A stretch of DNA of 64,000 bases from Arthrobacter sulfonylureivorans (GCA_004000035.1 RJAE01000001.1:124001-188000); one strand, 5' to 3'; positions 30,284 through 38,588 are shown, counted from the stretch's first letter. Notes: generated from the letters alone by a model not told the origin. Program-made: numbers and translations.

Positions 30284-31135
30284 CTACCGTCCAGGAGGCG
30301 CGTCGGCTGAATCTGAGGGTATGAATGGATGGAAGTCTATTCCGCCGTCGTGTACGGCGATGCCGGTCGACTCCGGCACTTCCTGCCAGGCTCCGCGCAG
30401 ATCCCCCAGTGGTTCAGATACCACCACCACCGTATCGTCGGTGATTTTTTCAAGCATGACGTTGTCAGGATAGTGGGCCCGGAGAGTCGCGACGTCGGTG
30501 CTGTGGAAGAGCGTTCGTGAACGGCCTTCGCTGGAGTAGCGGAAGGCCCAGGTGGTGTCGCCGTTGGTTGTGGCCACCGTCATCTGCAGCGGGTACTCGA
30601 TGCCGTGGCTCCGTCCGACGCGTTCGATGAGCCCGACCGCAGCAGCGACCGCTGCGTGCGGGTCCTCCTCCAAGCCCAAGGTGAGGGCAAGCATGAAGAA
30701 CACTTCGGAGTCCGTTGATCCTTCGATCAGGGGGAAGAGGTCGGGGTCGACAGCCAGCGCCAGGTCCCGCCTGACTTTTGGAAAGTCCGTGATAACCCCA
30801 TTGTGCATCCACAGCCATTGCCCATGGCGAAATGGGTGGCAGTTCGTCTGCTGAACGGCCGAGCCGGTTGAGGCACGAATGTGCGCGAACACCCGGCCAG
30901 CGGACGCCTGAGAAGAGAGCTCCCGCAGATTACTATCGTTCCAAGCGGGTTCCGTACTGCGGAAGATCCCCGGCGTTGGCAAGGTGCCATACCAGCCAAC
31001 GCCGAAGCCGTCTCCGTTGGTGGTTTCGGCTCCCAAGCGTGAGTGCTTGCTCTGCATAACGAGCGAATTGGCAGGTTTGAACAAAAGCTCGTCCAAGCGC
31101 ACGGGCGATCCCGAATACGCCAGCCAACGGCACAT
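30284..31135 (-). CDS. Class II glutamine amidotransferase (EgtC/YafJ-like)
   Basis: 283-residue N-terminal-nucleophile hydrolase. ATG at 31135, with a strong AGAGGAGG upstream, gives MCRWLAYSG, exposing Cys2 as nucleophile. Other motifs are TTNGDGFGVGWYG, FAHIRAST, NCHPFRHGQWLWMHNG and STDSEVFFML. EgtC removes gamma-glutamyl from hercynyl-cysteine sulfoxide in ergothioneine synthesis, but no egtABDE genes are beside it, so the substrate is open. It follows PLDN-SHOCT B by 27 bases on the same strand and may be co-regulated with it. Confidence 0.88.
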   Translation of the reverse strand: MCRWLAYSGSPVRLDELLFKPANSLVMQSKHSRLGAETTNGDGFGVGWYGTLPTPGIFRSTEPAWNDSNLRELSSQASAGRVFAHIRASTGSAVQQTNCHPFRHGQWLWMHNGVITDFPKVRRDLALAVDPDLFPLIEGSTDSEVFFMLALTLGLEEDPHAAVAAAVGLIERVGRSHGIEYPLQMTVATTNGDTTWAFRYSSEGRSRTLFHSTDVATLRAHYPDNVMLEKITDDTVVVVSEPLGDLRGAWQEVPESTGIAVHDGGIDFHPFIPSDSADAPPGR

Positions 31136-31162
31136 AACTACCTCCTCTGGGCGCAAGCAGCC

Positions 31163-31549
31163 TCACGCCAGGACGCGGGTCTTGATCTTCGCGTAGTCGC
31201 TTTCCGTAATTGTTCCGGAGTCCAAAAGCGCTTTAGCCTTCGAGATTTCCTCGCTTGGGCTGGCAGCGGCGACATTACGGATGTACGACTCGGTGTACTC
31301 CTGATTGAGGCGTGCACGCTCGGCTGAACGTTCAGTCATGCTGGAGCCTCTGGCAATGAGGTAAATCAAAGCCGTTAAGAACGGTACGAAGATCAAGAAA
31401 ATCATCCATACTGCCTTGAGCCAACCGTTGAGTGAGTTGTCGCGGAATATATCGCCAATGATCATGAAAACCGCGATCAAGTAGGTCGTGAATGCGAACA
31501 CCCAAACAAACCACCAGATGACGCTCCAGAAGTTCTCCCAAAAATCCAT
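31163..31549 (-). CDS. PLDN-SHOCT membrane protein (paralogue B)
   Basis: 128-residue close paralogue of the protein at 26809-27210. It has the same two-helix membrane hairpin around DIFRDNSLNGWLKAVW, a cytosolic helix, and the SHOCT motif SPSEEISKAKALLDSGTITESDYAKIK. Most residues match along the full length, implying a fairly recent duplication or strong constraint. It heads a probable operon with the class II amidotransferase and has dyad copy 3 at 161 bases upstream. Confidence 0.87.
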   Translation of the reverse strand: MDFWENFWSVIWWFVWVFAFTTYLIAVFMIIGDIFRDNSLNGWLKAVWMIFLIFVPFLTALIYLIARGSSMTERSAERARLNQEYTESYIRNVAAASPSEEISKAKALLDSGTITESDYAKIKTRVLA

Positions 31550-31710
31550 TGGAAATCCTGTTCATTAAGTTTGGTCCATGACCGCGGAAATAGCGGCCCG
31601 GAAAGATTCTCCTCACGCGCAACCCGGAGACTGCTCCTCTCTCAGCCGGACCGTCGGAGGCTCGTGGCGCCTCCGATAACTAGAGCCAGTATCGTCCGGC
31701 TGTCAGAGCC

Positions 31711-31734
31711 GGCACCTCATCCGGCAAGGGTGAG
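31711..31734 (-). promoter_or_regulatory. Dyad operator candidate, copy 3
   Basis: On the minus strand it reads CTCACCC-N5-GGATGAGGTGCC, identical in both arms to copy 1 and differing only in the spacer. TAGTTA (31682-31677) lies 43 bases from the dyad centre, as TAGAAC does at copy 1. Confidence 0.5.
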
Positions 31735-31747
31735 ATTCGCAGGCTGA

Positions 31748-31920
31748 TTCATCGGCTTTTCGGCACTATCGGGCGGCGGCCACGAGATCGGCACTTTCAC
31801 GAACACAGACCACTTCGACGCACGGCTGACTCCGAAAAGGTTCAACCGCCATACGTTCTGGTGCGGCCAGAGTGGCTCAGGAAAGACGTACGCCTTGGGC
31901 GTTGTGCTTGAAGAGCTTCT
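31748..31920 (+). pseudogene. Fragment of a HerA/DUF87-type ATPase (P-loop region)
   Basis: The frame beginning at 31748 is open without a start codon and encodes SGGGHEIGTFTNTDHFDARL, then RFNRHTFWCGQSGSGKTYAL (P-loop GQSGSGKT) and GVVLEELL. This is the Walker A region of a HerA-like hexameric ATPase of several hundred residues. Similarity stops at about 31916-31920, where the sequence switches to an unrelated fragment; the frame ends in a stop at 31985. There is no N-terminal part upstream. A matching C-terminal relic is at 36131-36360. Confidence 0.75.
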
Positions 31921-31921
31921 T

Positions 31922-32175
31922 GGATTTTGGTCAACCCGCTCACCGGCAGGCCTTCCTCGGCTGGTGATGTCGTCGCGGGACTGCTGAGTCATATTGATCA
32001 GGTCTTGCTCGAGTGGCAGGAATCGGCATTGGTCGAAAGAATGATCACCTCGATCCTGCGGAACGGTTCAGGAGCAGAACGGCAGCGTGAAAGCTATCTG
32101 AAAACCAAGGAGCTGGCCTTGGGGGTCTTGGAAGCCGCGGAATTAACGCACAACGAACAGGTCAGGCCGCAATGA
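31922..32175 (+). pseudogene. C-terminal fragment of a YbdK-type carboxylate-amine ligase
   Basis: The frame encodes about 84 residues: LVNPLTGRPSSAGDVVAGLL, then VLLEWQESALVERMITSIL and NGSGAERQRESY. This matches the very end of GCS2/YbdK ligases (compare AGAGYQRQR in the full-length gene at 53701-54849), but all catalytic parts are missing. It starts where the HerA fragment ends, in another frame, so this is a junction of two broken genes. A TTG at 31927 could in principle start a short peptide. Confidence 0.6.
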
Positions 32176-32463
32176 GGACCTCTCGGCATCTGGCCCTACG
32201 GACTGCAGCAGCGCATCCCGGCCGGCTGCCCGCTGGCTTGGGACGTTGGCCGCGAACCGTTCTCAGCGGCTTGACTTGCGGCTAGACTTCGTTCAAGTGG
32301 CTAGGTGCCGCTGCACAGGTTCAATCTTGCGAGAAGTTACGCCGCGGGCACAGGGGTAGCCCGTGGCTGGGAGTCCCAAGCGGGTCACCGGGAACCTGCA
32401 GGGAGCGCTCAGGGACAGCGCCCGGGTGATTGAGTCGGATGACCCGACGAAGGACTGGCGGCC

Positions 32464-33276
32464 ATGGGTAAGACCAAGAAGCAGAACAGTGCCGAAGATA
32501 AACCCAGGATGAAGCAGCGGGAGTTCGAAAAGCTCGTCAAGCCCCTGCATGGAGAATTGGTGGCCATGCAGGAGTGGGTCAAGTCTTCAGGAGCCAAAAT
32601 CGTCATCGTCTTTGAAGGCCGGGACACGGCGGGCAAGGGCGGCGTGATCAAGGCGCTTACCAGCCGCGTCAGCCCCCGTGTTTTCCGGGTCGTGGCTTTG
32701 CCGACGCCCACCCCGCGTGAGAAGTCGCAGATGTATGTGCAACGGTATGTTCCGCATCTGCCTGCAGCGGGAGAGGTCGTCATCTTCGACAGAAGCTGGT
32801 ACAACCGGGCCGGGGTGGAACGGGTCATGGGTTTCTGCAGCGACGAAGACGTGAAGAAGTTCCTCCTGATGGCCCCATCCTTTGAGCGCGCCATGGTGGA
32901 TTCGGGCATCATTTTGCTGAAGTACTGGCTCGAGGTTGATGCCGAACAGCAGACCTTGCGGCTGCAGAGCCGGATCGATGACCCGCGCAAGTACTGGAAG
33001 CTCTCGGACTTGGATTTGAAGTCCTACAGCCGGTGGTATGACTATTCACGTGCCCGGGATGAGATGTTCCGTCAGACGGACACTGCGTGGGCCCCCTGGT
33101 TTGTGGCTCACACCAATGATAAGAAACGCGGGTGGCTCAACGTCATGACCCACATCCTTGAACAGATCCCCTATGAGCCGCTTAAACAACCGGACGTCAT
33201 GCTTCCCAAGCGGCAAGGACCGGGCGACTATGAAGAACCGGCGTATCTGCCGCGTGAGATCCCGGAGCCTTACTGA
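32464..33276 (+). CDS. ppk2: Polyphosphate kinase 2
   Basis: Transfers phosphate between polyphosphate and nucleotides, usually regenerating ADP/ATP or GDP/GTP from polyphosphate. The 270-residue single-domain (class I type) enzyme has Walker A FEGRDTAGKGG (about 50-60), Walker B VIFDRSWYNRAGVERVMGF (about 101-119), the lid region and DDPRKYWKLSDLDLKSYSRW. GAAGGA lies nine bases before the ATG. The 288 bases before it (32176-32463) contain no other gene I recognise. It precedes the P-type ATPase by 84 bases, probably as an operon linking polyphosphate energy with ion transport. Confidence 0.93.
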   Translation: MGKTKKQNSAEDKPRMKQREFEKLVKPLHGELVAMQEWVKSSGAKIVIVFEGRDTAGKGGVIKALTSRVSPRVFRVVALPTPTPREKSQMYVQRYVPHLPAAGEVVIFDRSWYNRAGVERVMGFCSDEDVKKFLLMAPSFERAMVDSGIILLKYWLEVDAEQQTLRLQSRIDDPRKYWKLSDLDLKSYSRWYDYSRARDEMFRQTDTAWAPWFVAHTNDKKRGWLNVMTHILEQIPYEPLKQPDVMLPKRQGPGDYEEPAYLPREIPEPY

Positions 33277-33360
33277 TTGTCGCCCTCTGGTAGTCCCCTG
33301 CACCGGCAGGTTCCCTGTAAGGACGCGACCACAGGCCGCGCAAGAGCAAGGACCAATGCT

Positions 33361-36129
33361 ATGTCAATTCCGGAAACAACCGAAACTGCTGCAGCCGATC
33401 GGTGGTACGCGCAGGTGCCCGAGGCGGTGGTGGCCAAGCTCGGCACGAACGAGCAGGCGGGGCTTGACACCGCTGAGGCGGACCAGAGGCGGGCCCGGTA
33501 CGGGCCCAACTCGATAGCCGCCGAGCGGCCGCCCTCACGCTGGGCGATCGCGCTGCGGCTGCTGCGGGATCCGATGAACCTGATGCTCGTGGGGGTTGTC
33601 ATCGTCAGCCTGATCATTGACCAGGTTGCGGTCGGTATCATCGTGGCCTTGCTGGTGATCCTTAATCTGGTGCTGGGAACCCAGCAGGAGCTGAAGGCGC
33701 GTGCCAGCGTCGATGCCCTGGCCAAGATGCAGATTCCGCAGGCACGCGTCGTACGGAACGGTTCCCTGGCCCAGCTGGACGCCACGGACCTCGTACCGGG
33801 GGACATTGTCAACCTCGAGGCCGGCGACCTGGTGCCCGCGGACGGCCGGCTGCTCCGATCAGCCACGCTGGAAACCCAGGAGGCCGCGCTGACCGGTGAG
33901 AGCGCGCCGATCGCGAAGGACCCTAAAACGCTCGAGGCGGCCGATGTGTCACTGGGCGACCGCACCAACATGGTTTTCCAGAACACCGCCGTCACGCGGG
34001 GAACAGCGACGATGGTGGTGACTGCCACCGGTATGCAGACCGAGATGGGGAAGATCGCTTCGATGCTTTCGTCCGTGGACCCGGGAAAGTCCCCGCTGCA
34101 GCGGGAGCTTGACGGACTCACCAAAGTGATCGGCATCATCGCCTGGTCCGCGGTCGCGATCATCATCATCATCGGGGTGATCCGCGGGCAGGCCCTCGGG
34201 ACGGTCCTGCTGGTGGGCATGTCGATGGCGATCGCGGCCATTCCGACCGGCATGCCGACGTTCGTGCAGGCGATGCTGGCCTACGGGGCCAAGCAGCTGG
34301 CCGAGCACAAGGCAGTGGTCAAGAACCTCAGCGACGTCGAGACGCTCGGTGCCACGAGCGCGATCAACTCGGACAAGACCGGCACCCTGACCATGAACCA
34401 GATGATGGTGCGGCAATTGTATGTCCGGGGCACATGGTACAGCGTGCAGGGCGAGGGCTACGCCAAGACGGGGGCCATCCGCCAGACGGCCGGCGAGCCG
34501 GTGCCGGACTTCACCCGACTGGCGTACGGGCTGTGCCTGGACAGCGATGCCACGGTTTCCGACTCTGGCGAGGTGATCGGTGACCCCACGGAGGCCGCGC
34601 TGGTGGTGCTGGCCGCCAAGATGGGCGTCGATGCGGAACATACGCGCCGGGCCTACCCCCGTATCGCGGAGGTTCCCTTCGACTCGGCCTACAAGTTCAT
34701 GGCGACATTCCACAACCTGCCGCTCGACGGCGAGCCGCACTTCGTCGAAATGGTCAAGGGCGGCCCGGATGTGGTCCTGGCCCGGTGCAGCATGGCCCTG
34801 CTGCCCGAGGGGGAGGTTACCATCGGCGACGTCCGTGATGACATCACGAAAGCCAACGCGTCCCTGTCGCAGAAAGGTCTGCGGGTCCTCGCCTTCGCTG
34901 TGAGGAGGCTGGACGGCCGGGAAGCCGAGGTGGCCCAGGATCCGATGAAGTTCGTTGACGAGCTCACCTTCGTGGGCATGGTCGGCATCATCGACCCGCT
35001 GCGCTCGGAGGCGGCCGCCGCCGTGCGTACAGCGCGGGAGGCGGGCATCGAAGTTCGGATGATCACCGGCGACTATGCGGTCACCGCCTCCGCAATCGGG
35101 GCCGAACTCAAGCTGGGTGCCGGGGCGATCAGCGGCGCGGAAATCCAGGCGATGTCGGATGCGGATCTGCAGCGGGCCCTGCCTGGACTCCACGTCTTCG
35201 GGCGGGTGACACCCCAGGACAAACTGAGGCTGGCCAGGCTCATGCAGCAGGGCGGCGCCGTCGTCGCCATGACCGGCGACGCCGTGAACGACGCCGCTGC
35301 GCTCAAGCAGGCGGATGTTGGCGTGGCCATGGGCTCGGGGAGCGAGGTGACCAAGCAAGCCGGAAACCTGATCCTCACGGATGACAACTTCGGCACCTTG
35401 GTGACCGCGATCCGGCTTGGCCGCAGTATCTACGACAAGATCGTGTCATTCGTCCGGTACCAGATGTCGGCGCTGTTCGCGCTGGTGCTGCTGTTCCTGG
35501 CCGCCAGTGTCTTCAACATCAACGACGGCGTTGCCCTGACTCCGACGATGGTGCTGTTCATCAACTTCTTCATCACCATTTTTCCGGTGATGGTCATCAT
35601 GACCGATCCTCCGGCCCCGGATTTGATGTCCAGACCGCCGCGGGATACCACGCAACCGATCACGAACGGCAGTGCCGTCACCCAGTGGCTGGTTTACGGG
35701 GTAGTCGGATTCGCAGTGACGATCGCGGCCCTGCTCCTGGCTCCGGGGCCGATGAGCGCCACCGAACCCAACGTGCCGTTGACGATGGCGTTCGTGGTGC
35801 TCGCGCTGAGTTCCGTCTTCGGCAGCCTGGCCAAGCGGCGCGATCCGGAGTCGGGCCTGGTGGCACCGATTATCAATGCGCTCAAGATCCTTTCGATCCC
35901 GGTGCTCTTCACCGTGGCAGCGGTGGAGATCGGCTTCCTGCAGAACCTGCTGCTGACAACTTCGCTGAGCGGGGGCCAGTGGCTGGCCTGCATCGGCCTG
36001 GCGCTGATCGTCCCCATCGTCGTCGAACTGGACAAGGCAATCCGCCGCGGTCAGGCACGCCGCAGAAGCGCCGTCGAGCCTGCCCGCGCCGACGGCGGCG
36101 GGCGCGTAGTCCCGGCGCCGATCACGTGA
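33361..36129 (+). CDS. P-type cation-transporting ATPase, unusual ion-site motif
   Basis: 922-residue P2-like ATPase. It has a cation-ATPase N-terminal domain (about 16-70), TGES (178-181), phosphorylation motif DKTGT (338-342), a nucleotide-binding domain, and a six-helix C-terminal membrane part. Two motifs deviate. In the fourth helix the calcium-pump PEGLP is IPTGMP (294-299), losing the ligand Glu. The hinge reads TGDAVNDAAAL instead of TGDGVNDAPAL. Both catalytic aspartates remain. The ion is therefore uncertain. The ATG at 33361 has AAGGA upstream and family-like start. Its stop abuts a HerA relic. Confidence 0.88.
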   Translation: MSIPETTETAAADRWYAQVPEAVVAKLGTNEQAGLDTAEADQRRARYGPNSIAAERPPSRWAIALRLLRDPMNLMLVGVVIVSLIIDQVAVGIIVALLVILNLVLGTQQELKARASVDALAKMQIPQARVVRNGSLAQLDATDLVPGDIVNLEAGDLVPADGRLLRSATLETQEAALTGESAPIAKDPKTLEAADVSLGDRTNMVFQNTAVTRGTATMVVTATGMQTEMGKIASMLSSVDPGKSPLQRELDGLTKVIGIIAWSAVAIIIIIGVIRGQALGTVLLVGMSMAIAAIPTGMPTFVQAMLAYGAKQLAEHKAVVKNLSDVETLGATSAINSDKTGTLTMNQMMVRQLYVRGTWYSVQGEGYAKTGAIRQTAGEPVPDFTRLAYGLCLDSDATVSDSGEVIGDPTEAALVVLAAKMGVDAEHTRRAYPRIAEVPFDSAYKFMATFHNLPLDGEPHFVEMVKGGPDVVLARCSMALLPEGEVTIGDVRDDITKANASLSQKGLRVLAFAVRRLDGREAEVAQDPMKFVDELTFVGMVGIIDPLRSEAAAAVRTAREAGIEVRMITGDYAVTASAIGAELKLGAGAISGAEIQAMSDADLQRALPGLHVFGRVTPQDKLRLARLMQQGGAVVAMTGDAVNDAAALKQADVGVAMGSGSEVTKQAGNLILTDDNFGTLVTAIRLGRSIYDKIVSFVRYQMSALFALVLLFLAASVFNINDGVALTPTMVLFINFFITIFPVMVIMTDPPAPDLMSRPPRDTTQPITNGSAVTQWLVYGVVGFAVTIAALLLAPGPMSATEPNVPLTMAFVVLALSSVFGSLAKRRDPESGLVAPIINALKILSIPVLFTVAAVEIGFLQNLLLTTSLSGGQWLACIGLALIVPIVVELDKAIRRGQARRRSAVEPARADGGGRVVPAPIT

Positions 36130-36130
36130 A

Positions 36131-36360
36131 GATATTGGCGCGCTCATGAAGATGAGCTCGCCGAGCGATCTGGATGGGCTGGCGTCCACCTTTGGTTTGT
36201 GCCCCGGGCGTTCCTTGAACAGTCGCCGTTCTTTCGGCAGGGCGAAGCCCTGTTTGCCGGCGGATTCGTTCCCGCGCCGAGCCTGGTGGCCCTGCGGACT
36301 CGATTGACCAGGGAAGGCGGATCCGAGGTCGGCGTGCCGATGACGAACACGCCCCGCTAG
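36131..36360 (+). pseudogene. C-terminal fragment of a HerA/DUF87-type ATPase, frameshifted
   Basis: Directly after the P-type ATPase stop the sequence encodes ALMKMSSPSDLDGLASTFG in one frame. Near 36196-36205 it shifts to another frame with VPRAFLEQSPFFRQGEALFA, GGFVPAPSLVALRTRLTREG, GSEVGVPM and a stop at 36358. Together these are the conserved end of HerA-like ATPases whose Walker A region survives at 31748-31920. No start codon or ribosome-binding site. The stop codon overlaps that of the convergent antiporter gene. Confidence 0.75.
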
Positions 36361-37628
36361 GCCGGACCGGTGCCGCGTTGGCGTCGCCGGCGAGGCATGA
36401 TCACCGGCATGGTCTCCTCCACTGCCTGTTCGGCCGGGCGGCCCTCATACCAGCGGCGGTACGCGGCGATCAGCGGGACGGAGGTCAGTCCGTGAACGAC
36501 GACGCTGAGGGCGACGGTGACAACGACGGTGGTGAGCACGACCTCGCCGTCGGGAATGCCGCGCTCGAGCGCGAGTAGCGCGAACACCAGCGAGGCCAGG
36601 CCCCGCGGGCCGAACCAGCCAATGAACGCCACCGTCGGACGCCTTACACCCCGGCCGGCGAAGGCAATGGTCACGGGAATCATGCGCACCAGCGTCAGGC
36701 TCAGCGCGGCATAGAGGATCACCTGCCAGGAGATGTGCGGGATGGCCAGGGTGAGGGCCAGTGCTCCGAAGCCGATCCATGTTGTGGCGGCGAGAAGGCC
36801 CCCGGTCTCCTCCGTGAACAGGTTGACCAGCGAACTGCGTTCGCCCGAGACACTCCCGAAGGCGATGCCGCCGGCGAAGGCGGCGATAAAGCCGCTGCCG
36901 CCGAGCAGCAAGGCGATGGTGTAGGCCAGCAACGCCACCCCCAACGGTGCGATCTGCCGCCAGTCCGAGCTGATCCATTCACGTCGATCGGCGATGCCGT
37001 AAAGCATGCCGCCCAAAATGCCTGCGGTGAGTCCGGCGGCGAGTCCCCAGCCGATCTGTGCAGCCATATTGCTGGCGACGGCCCAGGTCACGCCCGTCTC
37101 GAGCTCGGCGTTCGCAATCTCAAGCGCAACGAGGAAGAAGGGAACCGCGAGGCCGTCGTTGAAGCCGCTCTCCACGTCCAGCGCCTGCCGCACGCGGGCC
37201 GGCACAGCCGGGTCGGCGACGACCTTCTGTCCGAGGGCCGCGTCGGTCGGGGCCAGTATCGTCGCCAGCAGAAACGTGGAGGCCAGCGGAATTCCGGGGA
37301 AGACCAGCGCCCCCACCCCTGCCCCGGCGAGCATCGTGAGCGGTAACCCGATCAGTAGGAGGCGGACGGGCCACCCCAGCTCGCGACGGAGCGAGCGAAC
37401 GTCGAGTCGGGTGGCGTCGCTGAACAGGAGCAGGACGAGCGCGATCTCGGCCACCCGCCCGAGCGCGGAGGACTCCAAGGAGGCATCGAGCAGGCCGAGG
37501 GCTGAAGTGCCGACGAAAAAGCCAGCGGCGGAGAAGAAGAGGGCCGACGTGATCCCGCGCCGGTCAAGCGGCCCGGAGACCAGGCTCCAGAGAATGATGA
37601 TCGTCAGTATCGTCGTCGCCGCCACCAT
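36357..37628 (-). CDS. Cation:proton antiporter (CPA1/NhaP type)
   Basis: 423-residue membrane protein with about 12-13 helices, expected to exchange sodium or potassium for protons. The family core is intact: APTDAALGQKVV in the fifth-helix region, then SGFNDGLAVPFFLVAL with the ion-binding Asn-Asp pair, and FIGWFGPRGLASLVFALLAL in the C-terminal half. A basic tail (MPRRRRQRG) ends the protein. Its stop overlaps the relic on the other strand. Together with the P-type ATPase it gives this segment an ion-homeostasis character. Confidence 0.92.
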   Translation of the reverse strand: MVAATTILTIIILWSLVSGPLDRRGITSALFFSAAGFFVGTSALGLLDASLESSALGRVAEIALVLLLFSDATRLDVRSLRRELGWPVRLLLIGLPLTMLAGAGVGALVFPGIPLASTFLLATILAPTDAALGQKVVADPAVPARVRQALDVESGFNDGLAVPFFLVALEIANAELETGVTWAVASNMAAQIGWGLAAGLTAGILGGMLYGIADRREWISSDWRQIAPLGVALLAYTIALLLGGSGFIAAFAGGIAFGSVSGERSSLVNLFTEETGGLLAATTWIGFGALALTLAIPHISWQVILYAALSLTLVRMIPVTIAFAGRGVRRPTVAFIGWFGPRGLASLVFALLALERGIPDGEVVLTTVVVTVALSVVVHGLTSVPLIAAYRRWYEGRPAEQAVEETMPVIMPRRRRQRGTGPA

Positions 37629-37980
37629 GCGGGTCCTGCTCTCGATCGTGAGCTTTGCCTTCCGCCATCGGGGCGGATGCCAAAATTACCGGCTTCCTTG
37701 GTCCTCCCGGCTGACTGCTCGGGGGTCAGGGAACGTGCGTACCGTCCCATGCAGAACTCGCCGGCCGGAGCATGCAACCGTCGTCGTCGTGACAGGCATA
37801 CCGGGGGGTGTCCTTCCCGTCCGCGCGGGCCCGCTGCTTCGGCAGGTAAGGATTCGGAGCCGGGGGCCATGGCTTGAGCAGATGCTACATGCTACTGCGG
37901 CATCGTTCCAGACGCCGTCCGAAGTCGAGTGGGCAGGTGGTTCTCAGAAGACCGGGTTCCTGAATCGGTTCGTCCGGTTG
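37629..37980. other. Intergenic stretch without recognisable gene
   Basis: 352 bases between the antiporter start and the DUF3817 stop, both on the minus strand. I see no conserved protein in six frames, no tRNA-like fold and no clear terminator; it should contain the antiporter promoter. Confidence 0.6.
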
Positions 37981-38442
37981 CTACGCGAACCAGGTGTCCG
38001 GCGGACCCATGAAGAGCAGGAAGCTAAAGACGGCGGCGACGGCGACTAAGAGAACGGCGATGGCTGCCACCGGGCGGGCCAGCACACCGGCTTGGAGTTT
38101 CTCGAGGAAACCGCGGGGTTGTTCCCCGCCGGCGCCGAGCCGCCAGATGTCGCCGAGCAGGCCGTGGCGGTCCAAGGACTTTTCCACGGGAATGGTCGCG
38201 TACGGGATGGCGGCGGAGACCAGCGCGAGGACGCCGCGGCCCGCAGGCCATTTCTGGTTGACCCACGTGAAGCACGTGCTGACCACATAGCAGAGGAAGA
38301 CGAAGCCGTGCAGGCCGCCGGCGATGCTCACCGCCACGCGGGCTTCCGGAACCAAAGCCCGCAGCAGCAAGGCCATCAGCAGAAGTGTCCAGGTGACGGC
38401 TTCGGCAAAAGCGACGGTGCGGAACAGGGTGCGCGGAGACAT
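37981..38442 (-). CDS. DUF3817 integral membrane protein
   Basis: 153 residues with three or four membrane helices. It begins MSPRTLFRTVAFAEAVTWTL and contains VSIAGGLHGFVFLCYVVS, the conserved core of DUF3817 (YdzA-like) proteins, followed by AAIPYATIPVEKSLDRHG and a C-terminal helix ending in PDTWFA. Function unknown. ATG at 38442 has GAGGA upstream; an alternative start 68 codons earlier would add a non-family segment. Divergent from tetR, so the TetR protein may also control it. Confidence 0.88.
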   Translation of the reverse strand: MSPRTLFRTVAFAEAVTWTLLLMALLLRALVPEARVAVSIAGGLHGFVFLCYVVSTCFTWVNQKWPAGRGVLALVSAAIPYATIPVEKSLDRHGLLGDIWRLGAGGEQPRGFLEKLQAGVLARPVAAIAVLLVAVAAVFSFLLFMGPPDTWFA

Positions 38443-38522
38443 GCATGTCCTCGGATGGTTGGGGTGCGGGGGCCGTTCTGCTTCTGAAGCAGGGTCCCTA
38501 CAAATGTAGCCGAGGCAGCTTT

Positions 38523-38582
38523 GTGCAGGTAATCCATGCACGGTGGGCAATTTTGCATGGTGTGCAAGTTTGGTTCTATGCT
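38523..38582 (+). promoter_or_regulatory. tetR promoter with overlapping operator candidates
   Basis: TTGCAT (38553-38558) and TATGCT (38577-38582) are 18 bases apart; the -10 ends six bases before the tetR GTG, which has no ribosome-binding site. The -35 lies in a perfect inverted repeat TTGCA-N5-TGCAA (38553-38567). A second repeat GTGCA-N9-TGCAC (38523-38541) is upstream. Both fit TetR operators and autoregulation. Confidence 0.55.
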
Positions 38583-38588
38583 GGGCCG

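Noticed and set aside
31717-31992. 91-codon open frame on the minus strand
   Set aside because: Antisense to the HerA relic, which carries a clear P-loop; no similarity of its own.
36144-36350. 68-codon open frame on the minus strand
   Set aside because: Antisense to the HerA C-terminal relic and composed of low-information Arg/Ser/Pro sequence.
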